A DNA stretch of 64,000 bases from contig NZ_CP029289.2 in assembly GCF_003201835.2 (NCBI RefSeq), forward strand, positions 124,001 through 188,000, given 5' to 3'. The notes under the pieces are model-generated. The model was not told where the DNA came from. It saw only the letters and a program-made list of their open reading frames with translations, and did no database searches. Position 1 is the stretch's first letter. Every line of letters starts with the position of its first letter. Below, piece by piece: positions 52,304-60,635 of the stretch. The position numbers were made by a program, and so were the translations under genes. This DNA comes from Acidianus brierleyi (GTDB lineage Archaea; Thermoproteota; Thermoprotei_A; Sulfolobales; Sulfolobaceae).

Positions 52304-54199
52304 ATGCGATACAAAGCCTTATGGAAAACACTTTTAGTATTATTCTTAATAATTATTAATTCTGAAGGAATATATTTAGGTTTCAATCAAAGTTCAACGT
52401 TCATAGGTTATGCTAAGCCTCAAACGCTAATTGCCCCAGGAGAAACCGAAGTTCCAATAACATTTAGCATAACCAATTTAGGAAATACTTTATATAACGT
52501 ATCTATAACTCCTCTTCAGATTTTTCCATTTTACCTTTATAAATACTACAACACTACAGATATAGTCAATATACCAATATGGGAACATGGACAAGAAATC
52601 AATATTACTTTCCTTTATAACATAAATTCCACAGCATTAGATGGAGTTTATAAAATATCATTGGATATAAATGCTACAAACGTAACTAAAATAGTATCTT
52701 TCTCTGTACCAATCTTAGGTTATGTAAAGATAACAGCGCAAGGTGTCTGGGGATCTTTAAACTCACCGCTAGTAGTAGCACCAGGAGAGACTAATTTGCC
52801 ATTGAGTATTATACTAGTTAATGAAGGAAACGTAGAAGGATATAATGTATCTATAACTCTTAACTCAACATATCCAATTAAATTCGAGCAAAAGAAAGTT
52901 GATATAGGATATTTACCAATAGGTCAACCAATAACAGCTACTATATACGCATCTATTTATAATAATGCATCAGAAGGAGTATATAATATACCGATAACCA
53001 TTAACTATTTTAAGAATTCTAATGAAAAAACATTAATTTCAGTGCCTATAAATGGATATGAGAATTTCTCAATTTCTGCTTTATGGGGAACTCAATCTAG
53101 TCCCATGACTGCGTCACCAGGAAGTGAAAATTTGCCATTGACATTTATAGTCAAAAATTTAGGTAATGTATTAGCATCAAATGTTAGTATATTTCTAAAA
53201 CAAGCATATCCGCTTAAAATATCTCAGAAATATGTTTCTATTGGAATAATACCAGCGGGAGAATATAATTTAGCTACTATAACTGCTAGTGTATATTCTA
53301 ACGTTACACCTGGTATATATTATATACCAGTAATATTACATTATTTTGAAACCAATGTAACACAATATGTTCCACTCCTTATTTCCTCACCTAAAATTGC
53401 AATAAATATTCTTACGCTTCCGCCCCAAATATTTCCAGGATTCTATGACGTTAGAGTCAGTGCTATAGTATTAAATTATGGAAACGGAATAGCTGAAAAT
53501 TCCACAGTTTCATTGTCATCTCCATTTCCGATTGTTTCATCAAATAATGTATCTTTAGGTGCTATACCTATAGGTGTTCCAGAAAATGTGACATTCTTAA
53601 TAAATGTTCCAAATTCTACACCTGCTGGAAATTATATATTAAAATTCCATATAAAATATGACGGAGGAAGTTTAGTTAAATATTATAATCTTACAATCTA
53701 TCCAAAAGCCAATATTATAATAGTCTCCACTTATTATCCTACACTTAATCCAGGCTCTTCCAAAGTACCTATAACATTAACTTTCAAAAATATAGGAAAC
53801 GCGGAAGCTAAAAATATTATAGTAAGATTAGGAACGTCAAACGTAATATATCCTCATGTAAGTTCTTCAAATCCGTTAGCAGCATTAACTGCTTCTGAAA
53901 TATTTATAGGAAATTTAAAGCCAGGTCAAGAGACCAATGTTACATACATAGTTGATATAAGTAGTGGAGCTACAGCTGGAAAATATCCATTAGCATTTGC
54001 CTTAATTTGGAATCAGACAGGATCCATAATACCTCTTTACGAAACAGATCAAGTTAACATTACTATATCTCCTACTCTTCTCTCTCAAATAAGCAGTGTA
54101 AACGTTGTTAGTATTCCAGTTTTATATTTAATAATAGTTATCATTGTACTTATAGTTATAATAGCTATAATAAGTGTAAGAGCTAGAAGAAAGAGATAA
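52304..54199 (+). CDS. Surface protein with five COG1361-type Ig-like repeats and C-terminal anchor
   Basis: A 631-residue secreted protein. It has an N-terminal signal sequence (~5-22), five related beta-sandwich repeats at about 34-136, 141-237, 241-350, 353-455 and 460-590, each opening with an APGETxxPLxFxxxNxGNxxxxNVS pattern, and a C-terminal membrane helix (~604-624) followed by RARRKR. There are many N-x-S/T glycosylation sites. It resembles S-layer-associated adhesins or accessory subunits of membrane complexes. It is followed within 34 bases by a membrane-regulator operon. Confidence 0.85.
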   Translation: MRYKALWKTLLVLFLIIINSEGIYLGFNQSSTFIGYAKPQTLIAPGETEVPITFSITNLGNTLYNVSITPLQIFPFYLYKYYNTTDIVNIPIWEHGQEINITFLYNINSTALDGVYKISLDINATNVTKIVSFSVPILGYVKITAQGVWGSLNSPLVVAPGETNLPLSIILVNEGNVEGYNVSITLNSTYPIKFEQKKVDIGYLPIGQPITATIYASIYNNASEGVYNIPITINYFKNSNEKTLISVPINGYENFSISALWGTQSSPMTASPGSENLPLTFIVKNLGNVLASNVSIFLKQAYPLKISQKYVSIGIIPAGEYNLATITASVYSNVTPGIYYIPVILHYFETNVTQYVPLLISSPKIAINILTLPPQIFPGFYDVRVSAIVLNYGNGIAENSTVSLSSPFPIVSSNNVSLGAIPIGVPENVTFLINVPNSTPAGNYILKFHIKYDGGSLVKYYNLTIYPKANIIIVSTYYPTLNPGSSKVPITLTFKNIGNAEAKNIIVRLGTSNVIYPHVSSSNPLAALTASEIFIGNLKPGQETNVTYIVDISSGATAGKYPLAFALIWNQTGSIIPLYETDQVNITISPTLLSQISSVNVVSIPVLYLIIVIIVLIVIIAIISVRARRKR

Positions 54200-54203
54200 A
54201 GCT

Positions 54204-54211
54204 TTTTTATA
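54204..54211 (+). promoter_or_regulatory. TATA box of the membrane-regulator operon
   Basis: TTTTTATA is centred 25-26 bases upstream of ATG 54233, predicting a leaderless transcript that starts with the 48-residue membrane protein. It lies immediately after the stop of the surface-protein gene, so the operon is likely expressed separately from it. Confidence 0.6.
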
Positions 54212-54232
54212 CAAATATCTTCCTACTAATTA

Positions 54233-54379
54233 ATGAGTAGTGTAATAAAATCATTAACAATACTAGGTATTTATCTAAGGCCAATTTATTCTGCATTAGC
54301 CATGATACTAGTTTTCATATTATACTTTATTCTCTCCTTGATATCGCTTTTAACTTTATTTTTTACTCGTGGACTATAA
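54233..54379 (+). CDS. 48-residue membrane protein
   Basis: An ATG frame reading MSSVIKSLTILGIYLRPIYS then a hydrophobic stretch ALAMILVFILYFILSLISLL and TLFFTRGL, that is, one long or two short membrane helices. The stop codon overlaps the next ATG (TAATG), and a TATA box is at the right distance, both of which support it being real. It is the first gene of a three-gene operon with a membrane-anchored winged-helix regulator. No family recognised. Confidence 0.65.
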   Translation: MSSVIKSLTILGIYLRPIYSALAMILVFILYFILSLISLLTLFFTRGL

Positions 54380-55134
54380 TGAAGGCTATATTATTACTTA
54401 TTCTACCTATTATATTTTCTTTAGCATCTAGTGCATATAATACAGTAAATATTAACTATAATGGTCATGTAATTATTTATGATACACAATCTAAAGAGCT
54501 CTATATACCCCCAAATGCCAGAAATCTTTCAATAAACGTAAAATACGTGATCGAAAACAATACTATTATATTATCTTCAATTCCAGCTACAATAAGCTAT
54601 TATGAGAATTTTTCTGGTGTAATTTCGTTTTCTGAGAATTTTACATCTAAAATTATAATAATTTTACCATCATATATTAAACTATCATACATTTCTATGT
54701 CACCAATTTCCTTCAAATATTATAATGATTATTTTAATTTAACATTTATCTCTAAAAACATAACTATATTATATTACGTTAGTGGCTATACATATACTAC
54801 GGAGGTTTCACATAATAAAATATCTATCTTTTTTATTGGATTTTTAGTTTCTTTATTTTCTACTACATTTCTCTTATTTTTGCTGATAAAAAGAAATAGA
54901 GTTAATATTAATTTTGAGGAAAATACCAATACATTAGATGATCGAGATAAAAAAATTATTGAAGCTATAAAAAATGGAGCAGATAATTTAACTAGAATAT
55001 CGGAGATGACGCAATTACCTAGGACTACTGTTTATAGAAGAGTAAAGAGGCTAAAAAGTCTTGGCTATTTAGCAGAAATTAGAGAAAAAGGAAAGGTAAA
55101 ATACCTAGTGAAGGGAGATAAAAATGAACAATAA
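54379..55134 (+). CDS. Membrane-anchored winged-helix transcription regulator
   Basis: A 251-residue protein: signal sequence (~1-18), an extracellular beta-rich domain of ~120 residues with many N-x-S/T sites, a membrane helix (~147-168), and a cytoplasmic winged helix (~188-247: DDRDKKIIEAIKNGADNLTRI, PRTTVYRRVKRLKSLGYL). The helix-turn-helix is close to archaeal IclR/MarR-like domains. The topology suggests a one-component sensor that reads an external signal and controls transcription. It is coupled to the genes before (TAATG) and after (11-base overlap). Confidence 0.85.
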   Translation: MKAILLLILPIIFSLASSAYNTVNINYNGHVIIYDTQSKELYIPPNARNLSINVKYVIENNTIILSSIPATISYYENFSGVISFSENFTSKIIIILPSYIKLSYISMSPISFKYYNDYFNLTFISKNITILYYVSGYTYTTEVSHNKISIFFIGFLVSLFSTTFLLFLLIKRNRVNINFEENTNTLDDRDKKIIEAIKNGADNLTRISEMTQLPRTTVYRRVKRLKSLGYLAEIREKGKVKYLVKGDKNEQ

Positions 55135-55549
55135 ACTATTACTAGCCTTATTTATAATCTCGTTATTAGTTCTTGTATATTCTACAACTGAACTTACTAG
55201 TAATATCGTAATTCATAAAATTTCTAGAACGCAGTATTATACTTTCTCGTATAATTATAGCCAAGTTATATTAATACACTTTAAGAACTTTGGAGACTAT
55301 ACTTTCCATTTAAATGTTACTAACAATAACATAAACCAAGTATATGCTATTGTTATAGTAAAACCAATAATGTCACCGATAATTTTAAAGAGAAATGTCA
55401 TTACTTTGTCGTCATTGAATAATACCTTTGTAATATTTCTTCATCCTGGAAAATATGTTCTTGAAATATATATATCTGGTATAGCAACAAAGAATCTTAC
55501 AGTAACACAATTACGTAATTATATCAGCATAACGTTGTATAAATCCTAG
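55124..55549 (+). CDS. Membrane-anchored extracytoplasmic protein, partner of the regulator
   Basis: A 141-residue protein with an N-terminal membrane anchor or signal (~5-22) and a beta-rich ectodomain with several N-x-S/T sites (YNYSQVILIHFKNFGDYTFHLNVT, pattern of a small beta sandwich). It overlaps the regulator gene by 11 bases. It may bind the same ligand or interact with the regulator's ectodomain. Not recognised as a named family. Confidence 0.65.
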   Translation: MNNKLLLALFIISLLVLVYSTTELTSNIVIHKISRTQYYTFSYNYSQVILIHFKNFGDYTFHLNVTNNNINQVYAIVIVKPIMSPIILKRNVITLSSLNNTFVIFLHPGKYVLEIYISGIATKNLTVTQLRNYISITLYKS

Positions 55550-55554
55550 ACTTT

Positions 55555-55977
55555 TTAACTTATTGCTATTTCACAATTTTCTATAAATCTTTCAACTTTA
55601 ACAAAATAGAATTGTAAATCTGATTCCTCAAAGTTCTCGGATATATAACCCTCATAATGTAACTTTAATCCTAATTCCCATGCTTCGTCTATCCAATCTC
55701 CCAGGATATCCGAAATCTTAGGGATTGCGTTCCTCAAATCTTCTGAAATACCCAAATAGCTCTTGAGAGATTTCATCCCTTCAAGTATTGCCTTATATAA
55801 GTCTTCTGAAGCTGCAGCAGGTAGACTCATGTTAAGTTCAGCCTGCTCTAAATAGAATTTAGCAGATTCTAGTCTTATCTTAGCTACCTCTTTTTCATCT
55901 ACTTTCCCTTCTAATGCTTCTGCTAAATCTTGTGGACTACTTTTACCTACTTCTAAAATTACTTCTGCCAGATTCAC
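55555..55977 (-). CDS. PaREP1-family HEPN-like protein
   Basis: A 140-residue all-helical protein matching the crenarchaeal PaREP1 pattern (AKIRLESAKFYLEQAELNM, AAASEDLYKAILEGMKSLK, AWELGLKLHYEGYI). PaREP1 proteins are expanded in Pyrobaculum and occur in Sulfolobales; they are related to HEPN domains and may pair with nucleotidyltransferases. No partner toxin or nucleotidyltransferase gene is adjacent. It converges on the surface operon. Confidence 0.8.
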   Translation of the reverse strand: MNLAEVILEVGKSSPQDLAEALEGKVDEKEVAKIRLESAKFYLEQAELNMSLPAAASEDLYKAILEGMKSLKSYLGISEDLRNAIPKISDILGDWIDEAWELGLKLHYEGYISENFEESDLQFYFVKVERFIENCEIAIS

Positions 55978-56060
55978 AAGATATAAATTAATGAAGAAGA
56001 TGTTTTAAAGTGAACTATTAGATATTACATAAAAATTTCAATTTTTATATCATTTATATA

Positions 56061-57359
56061 TCAGTATTTAGATTTACTAATATACCTATAGATAATCACG
56101 ATTGCAGCTACAAAAAGAATAACACCTATTGAAATTATTGAAGTAAGTTGAATAGGAATTAGGTTAGAATAAATTCCATACATCATTATTCCTGAACTAG
56201 AAATTGCTAATAAAATATCTATAAAGGAAATTTTAGATATCTTTCTGATAAAAAACGGATATACGGCAGAAACTATAGAATGAGAGGCAAATAAGGTAAT
56301 AAGAGATATTTCAGTGGTAAAATAATATATTAATTGTAATTGTCCTGTTATACTACCTAACACATTAAAAATAAGAAAAAATATAAACACTGTAAGAATA
56401 GATTTTAGCATATTTTTAGATACTAATGTATATGTTAGCCTAGATAATGCTACGTATGCAGAAATAGCCGAACCTAACAAACTATTTACTGTAAAAATAA
56501 AAATAATAAATGCAAAAGTAAACCCCATAAATTTCTCTGATATATAGAATCCTGGAAATTCAGTTATATTAAGCAAATTAGTTACTCCTAGATTACTGTA
56601 TCCAGCAGCAGCTATCTCATAATATGAGGCAAAAATAACCGCTATAGATGCTATCACAAAGGCTATAAGATAAGAAGAACCAATTGTCTTTCCTTTACCC
56701 TTAGCCTCATAGCCTAAAAAGAAAGACGCGCCGCCTCCAGCTAATGTGAATGCTACAGCTAAAGCCCCACTCCAGAAATCATATTGCGGTACCGTAATGA
56801 AAAATGGCTCTAATGAAAAACCTTTAATTATCAAAACTTTGAAACCTAGAATTATTATCAGAATTACCTCTATAGTTGAAGATATTAATGAATAAAATAA
56901 TGGTGGCTTTATTCCAGATATCATTAATAATGTCAATATTATTGGAATAGTTACTTCAATAATAGATAAATATATGCTTTGGAAGTTAATGACAGTAGGT
57001 AATACAATACCTACTAGATAAGTTGTGACAGACGGTAAATATATGGCATAACTTATCCAATAAAGCCATCCTGCTATTGAGCCTATTGTTTCTCCAGATG
57101 CTTGTCTAGCAAATTCATATGTTCCTCCAGTAGATGCTATTACTTTTGAATATCTATAGCCTATTATAACCCAAAGTAAATAGACGAACACTCCTACTAT
57201 AGAAGCCAATCCTGTTGAAGCTAATGAGGACGCTAAAGCAAACGTTAGATATGCAGAAACTGAACCTAATGGAGCTATTGAACTCAAAGATTGAGAAATT
57301 ACTAGATATTTTGGTATAGAATTTTCTTTTGGCTCGAGCTTCTTGGATAGACTAACCAT
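56061..57359 (-). CDS. APC-superfamily amino acid permease
   Basis: A 432-residue integral membrane protein with about 12 helices. The N-terminal substrate motif GSVSAYLTFALASSLASTGL and the TGGTYEFARQASGETIGSIAGWLYW segment are typical of the APC family. It takes up amino acids or related amines with protons. Substrate unknown. It is followed 24 bases upstream in the same direction by a small membrane-protein gene. Confidence 0.9.
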   Translation of the reverse strand: MVSLSKKLEPKENSIPKYLVISQSLSSIAPLGSVSAYLTFALASSLASTGLASIVGVFVYLLWVIIGYRYSKVIASTGGTYEFARQASGETIGSIAGWLYWISYAIYLPSVTTYLVGIVLPTVINFQSIYLSIIEVTIPIILTLLMISGIKPPLFYSLISSTIEVILIIILGFKVLIIKGFSLEPFFITVPQYDFWSGALAVAFTLAGGGASFFLGYEAKGKGKTIGSSYLIAFVIASIAVIFASYYEIAAAGYSNLGVTNLLNITEFPGFYISEKFMGFTFAFIIFIFTVNSLLGSAISAYVALSRLTYTLVSKNMLKSILTVFIFFLIFNVLGSITGQLQLIYYFTTEISLITLFASHSIVSAVYPFFIRKISKISFIDILLAISSSGIMMYGIYSNLIPIQLTSIISIGVILFVAAIVIIYRYISKSKY

Positions 57360-57383
57360 ATTGTAACTTTAATGAATTTACTT

Positions 57384-57623
57384 TTATATATAAAGCTTCT
57401 TCAAGAATTTCCAGACAATTATAGGCATTATTATGAGGAATGCTGTTATTATGGCAAGTACTATCATGTGGAAATAATAAAGTATAAGCCCCATATAATA
57501 ACCAGCATATATACTATAGAATATTAACGTATCTCCTAGTTTAGGCTTTTTTATGATAAAGAACGTTATAAAAGCAGTGGTTATAAAGAAACCACCTATT
57601 ATTGCTGGTATTAAAATATTCAT
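57384..57623 (-). CDS. Small membrane protein, likely co-transcribed with the permease
   Basis: A 79-residue protein from ATG 57623 (TTG at 57638 is possible) with three membrane helices (about 4-22, 30-50, 54-73). No family recognised. It lies 24 bases upstream of the permease start in the same direction and may help its assembly; inference only. Confidence 0.6.
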   Translation of the reverse strand: MNILIPAIIGGFFITTAFITFFIIKKPKLGDTLIFYSIYAGYYMGLILYYFHMIVLAIITAFLIIMPIIVWKFLKKLYI

Positions 57624-57714
57624 AAAGCAATAATACACTTTAAAAAATAAAAGCTTTGTTTTTGATTTTTATTGAAAGAAATGTTTATCACTAACCTTTT
57701 TTAATAGGTAATAA

Positions 57715-58080
57715 ATGATTAGATATTCATACTATCTACTAGGATCTTCAATATCTCTGTTTATTGGAGGTATAATGTTAATTGGAAAAGTTCCCTTAAT
57801 TTTGACAATTTCTACATTAATTATAGTAATTTTTCTTATATATCTAGCATATTCTATAAATTCTAAAAAGAAAAAGGCACTAATAAACCTAGGTTTAGTT
57901 TTAGGAATATTAAGCATAATAATTTCAGCTACTTCTCCTGCACATTTTAATGCACTTAAACAGTTTGGTAATGGATATTACATTACAATTTTAGATATAT
58001 TGATGATCTTAGGTTTTTATGGATTTCCACTTGCATATATAATTGAATGGCTAACACAAATGAAAAAATCGAAAGTTTAA
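57715..58080 (+). CDS. Four-helix membrane protein of unknown function
   Basis: A 121-residue protein with four predicted membrane helices (about 8-25, 29-47, 55-72, 89-112). No motifs suggest a role. It is divergent from the small membrane protein gene and 27 bases before the next gene. Confidence 0.6.
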   Translation: MIRYSYYLLGSSISLFIGGIMLIGKVPLILTISTLIIVIFLIYLAYSINSKKKKALINLGLVLGILSIIISATSPAHFNALKQFGNGYYITILDILMILGFYGFPLAYIIEWLTQMKKSKV

Positions 58081-58107
58081 TATACTAATATCCTTAAAAA
58101 TGTTCAT

Positions 58108-58572
58108 GTGAAAATCGTAGACCCTGGAGCTAGAGTAGCAGATCTTTTAGGATTATTAAGTATATTACAAAATACATTCAATGGTAAAACGGACCTTTAT
58201 CAACTTGAAAAAGAAATGGAAGTAGATTTAGATGATCTAATGCCTATAGTCTATACAGCAAGTTATTTAGGGTTCATTACCGTAGGAGAAGGTGATATAA
58301 TAATATCTGATAAAGGAATAGATTTCCTTAATTCTAACATAAAGAAGAGAAAAGAAATCCTAAAGGAAAGTTTACTAGATGTAGAACCATTTGCTACAGC
58401 TAAAGATCTAAAATCATTTACGCTAGAAGAATTAAAAGATTCGTTAGAGAAAAAGGGTATTAACATATATAATAGTCCTGAAGGCCTCTATGATTTGCAA
58501 ATAACCTTATCAGAATGGGGAATTTATTCTGGCTTTATCTCTAGACATAACGACATATATAAGATAAATTAA
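58108..58572 (+). CDS. AAA-associated-domain-like protein
   Basis: A 154-residue soluble protein starting at GTG. It resembles the C-terminal AAA-associated domain that hangs on nitrate/sulfonate-type ABC ATPases (ARVADLLGLLSILQNTFNGKTDLYQLEKEMEVDLDDLMPIV, then AASYLGFITVGEGDIIIS). Here it stands alone, as is common in Sulfolobales. It could be a regulator with two winged-helix-like units. No ABC gene is nearby. Confidence 0.65.
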   Translation: MKIVDPGARVADLLGLLSILQNTFNGKTDLYQLEKEMEVDLDDLMPIVYTASYLGFITVGEGDIIISDKGIDFLNSNIKKRKEILKESLLDVEPFATAKDLKSFTLEELKDSLEKKGINIYNSPEGLYDLQITLSEWGIYSGFISRHNDIYKIN

Positions 58573-58637
58573 TATCTCTATATTTTGCAAGCATTGGGTA
58601 ACATAATTTATGGCTAAAATTTCTTATTTTAGAAATT

Positions 58638-58670
58638 TTTAGATGATGCTTATAAAAAAATTCATCTAAA
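58638..58670. repeat. Perfect 9-bp inverted repeat with 15-base loop
   Basis: TTTAGATGA (58638-58646) and TCATCTAAA (58662-58670) pair perfectly around an A/T-rich loop. It lies after the AAA-associated gene and upstream of the VIT-type transporter gene. It could be a 3' hairpin or a second regulatory site; nothing decides between these. Confidence 0.45.
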
Positions 58671-58687
58671 TACTAATTTATCTTATT

Positions 58688-58735
58688 ATTACGAAAAGTC
58701 GTAATTGAAGAAATCTTTTTACGAAATGTCGTAAT
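58688..58735. promoter_or_regulatory. Twin inverted-repeat operator upstream of the VIT-type metal transporter
   Basis: Two near-identical sites: ATTACGA-AAAG-TCGTAAT (58688-58705) and TTACGA-AATG-TCGTAAT (58719-58735). Their centres are 30 bases apart, about three helical turns, so two dimers would bind on one face. They end about 11 bases upstream of the transporter's TATA box (TTTTTAAGA, 58746-58754), which is 25 bases before ATG 58775. A metal-dependent regulator (DtxR/MntR or Fur type) is the obvious candidate. Confidence 0.78.
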
Positions 58736-58774
58736 CCAAGAATAATTTTTAAGATTATACTATATAATGAATTT

Positions 58775-59515
58775 ATGCAAGAGTCGCAAAAAGAACCTGT
58801 TATACATTATACCGAGGAAGCCGATACTTTTAGGACAAAGGTCTTCGGAATTCAGGACGGACTTATTGGAGTAGGTAGCATAACTATAGGTGCAGCAGGT
58901 TTTTCACATGATCCTTTGATAGTTGTAGTTATGGGATTAATAGCAACAATAGGTCAAGGATTCTCTATGGGAATTGGTGAATATATCTCTACAAGAGTTA
59001 GAATGCAAGTTATAGCAAACGAGATAAAGAAAGAAAACTATGAAATTAACAATTTCCCAGAAAAAGAAAGAGACGAGCTAATAGGATTCTATATGAGGAA
59101 AGGCTTGGGCAAAGAAGAATCAGAAAAAATAGCCGACATAGTAATGAAGGATAAAAAAGTAACTCTTAATGAAATGATGATGCATGAACTAAGAATATTT
59201 CCAGAAGAATTTGAGAATCCTATTAAACTTGGTTTTTTGATGAGCCTTTATTTAATTATAGGTGGTATAGTTCCGCTTGTGCCTTTTATTTTATCAATTT
59301 TTATTAAATTTGACTTCTATTACGCATTATTAAGTTCTGTCGCAATAATTATAGCAACACTAGGAATATTTGGAAGTCTAGCTACAAAGTATACTGGATT
59401 GCATAAAAGTAGAGGAGCACTAGAGCAAATAAGTGTAGGAATAATAGCATTAATAGGAAGTTATTTGGGGGGTTTAATATTAGCACACTTTATACCTATT
59501 AGCTATCTACCTTAA
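58775..59515 (+). CDS. VIT1/CCC1-family iron/manganese transporter
   Basis: A 246-residue membrane protein with five helices. The first carries the conserved KVFGIQDGLIGVGSITIGAAG segment and GQGFSMGIGEYISTRVR follows. A charged cytoplasmic metal-binding region (~90-145, ending in MMMHELRIFPEEFENP) separates TM2 and TM3. The family exports Fe2+ or Mn2+ from the cytosol. It is a fitting target of the twin operator directly upstream. Confidence 0.92.
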   Translation: MQESQKEPVIHYTEEADTFRTKVFGIQDGLIGVGSITIGAAGFSHDPLIVVVMGLIATIGQGFSMGIGEYISTRVRMQVIANEIKKENYEINNFPEKERDELIGFYMRKGLGKEESEKIADIVMKDKKVTLNEMMMHELRIFPEEFENPIKLGFLMSLYLIIGGIVPLVPFILSIFIKFDFYYALLSSVAIIIATLGIFGSLATKYTGLHKSRGALEQISVGIIALIGSYLGGLILAHFIPISYLP

Positions 59516-60422
59516 GAATCTCAGCTAGGTTCCTTGGTATACGAGCCGGTTTATTTTCCTCCTTAAATAACTCTTTTCTTCTGGCCTCCAATATTTCTGG
59601 TTCTTTATTAAGATATTCTGCAGCTGTTATAACTCTAGCATTAACACTTTTAGCTACTTCATAAACTCTAGATAGTACTGATTTATAATTAATATCCCTC
59701 AAAACATGATGATCAACTATCATAGTTTCTAATCCTTCTTTTACGATATGTTCTAAATTATCTATTGATTTATCTAAATCTTCTTGCTTTAATGCGTAGC
59801 CCAAAAGATAACTTAACGGACCGTCAATAATTATTGTATTAGGTTTGAGTTCTTCTGTGAACTTTATATGCATGTCTCTTGGTGCACCTTCAATGTCCGA
59901 AGTTATCAAAAGAGTTTGATCACCGTCTCTTATACCCACTTGAACCACATATCCTAATCTCTCATCTGCTCCATGAGGTACTGCATTAGAGAAAAATATT
60001 TTTGTAGAACCTATCTCTATTTTTTTACCTTCGGCAACCTCTATAGAAGATGGCAAACTTTTAATGGAGTTTAGAAACTTAGGAGCTCTTATTCTCCTTT
60101 GACTGTTATTTATCATATTTTTAGGATCTTTTATGAAAACTTTTTTATTTTTATAGATATCTCTTGGGATAATATACCCAGGATCATGATGATCATAATG
60201 GTAATGTGTAACTATAATGACATCTGCTAATCTTGCTTTTTCAGTTACGATTTTGGCTAATTCAGATAACTTATCGACTTCTTTTTGATGCGGAGGTAGA
60301 CCATATCGTCTCGGAGCTAAGGAAACCGCCGGGTCTATTAGAATTCTAATGTCTTTAGTCTCAATAAAAGTAGCCTGAGATCTCACGCCTAAACTTTCAA
60401 ACGCTAAAGGTTCGATTATCAT
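59499..60422 (-). CDS. MBL-fold hydrolase, UPF0282 type
   Basis: A 307-residue protein. The metal-binding THYHYDHHDPGY (HxHxDH) and DHH near the C terminus (IVDHHVLRD) plus SNAVPHGADERLGYV and SDIEG are characteristic of the archaeal UPF0282 family, longer than typical MBL proteins. Function unknown, perhaps nucleic-acid related. It converges with the transporter gene (17-base overlap). Confidence 0.88.
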   Translation of the reverse strand: MIIEPLAFESLGVRSQATFIETKDIRILIDPAVSLAPRRYGLPPHQKEVDKLSELAKIVTEKARLADVIIVTHYHYDHHDPGYIIPRDIYKNKKVFIKDPKNMINNSQRRIRAPKFLNSIKSLPSSIEVAEGKKIEIGSTKIFFSNAVPHGADERLGYVVQVGIRDGDQTLLITSDIEGAPRDMHIKFTEELKPNTIIIDGPLSYLLGYALKQEDLDKSIDNLEHIVKEGLETMIVDHHVLRDINYKSVLSRVYEVAKSVNARVITAAEYLNKEPEILEARRKELFKEENKPARIPRNLAEILKVDS

Positions 60423-60635
60423 AGTTTAATTATATTTGTCACTACCCTTATAACTCAATAGTAAACTTAACTAAATATTATATAAATCAAACTCCGATAA
60501 TAGTTAACTTAACATCTTAAGTTTTATATTACCCATAAAGAAGGTTTTTAGTAAATAATACTAACGCTATAAGACACTAATATTATACTGAAAATAATAT
60601 AATAAAAGTCTTTAAATATTTTTATATACTACATA
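60423..60635. promoter_or_regulatory. Divergent promoter region with a 7-bp inverted repeat
   Basis: This 213-base AT-rich region separates the UPF0282 gene and the ParA-like gene. AACTTAA-CATC-TTAAGTT at 60506-60523 is a perfect 7-bp inverted repeat. TTTAAATA at 60611-60618 is a likely TATA box for the ParA-like gene, although only about 22 bases from its TTG start. I see no gene or RNA here. Confidence 0.45.
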
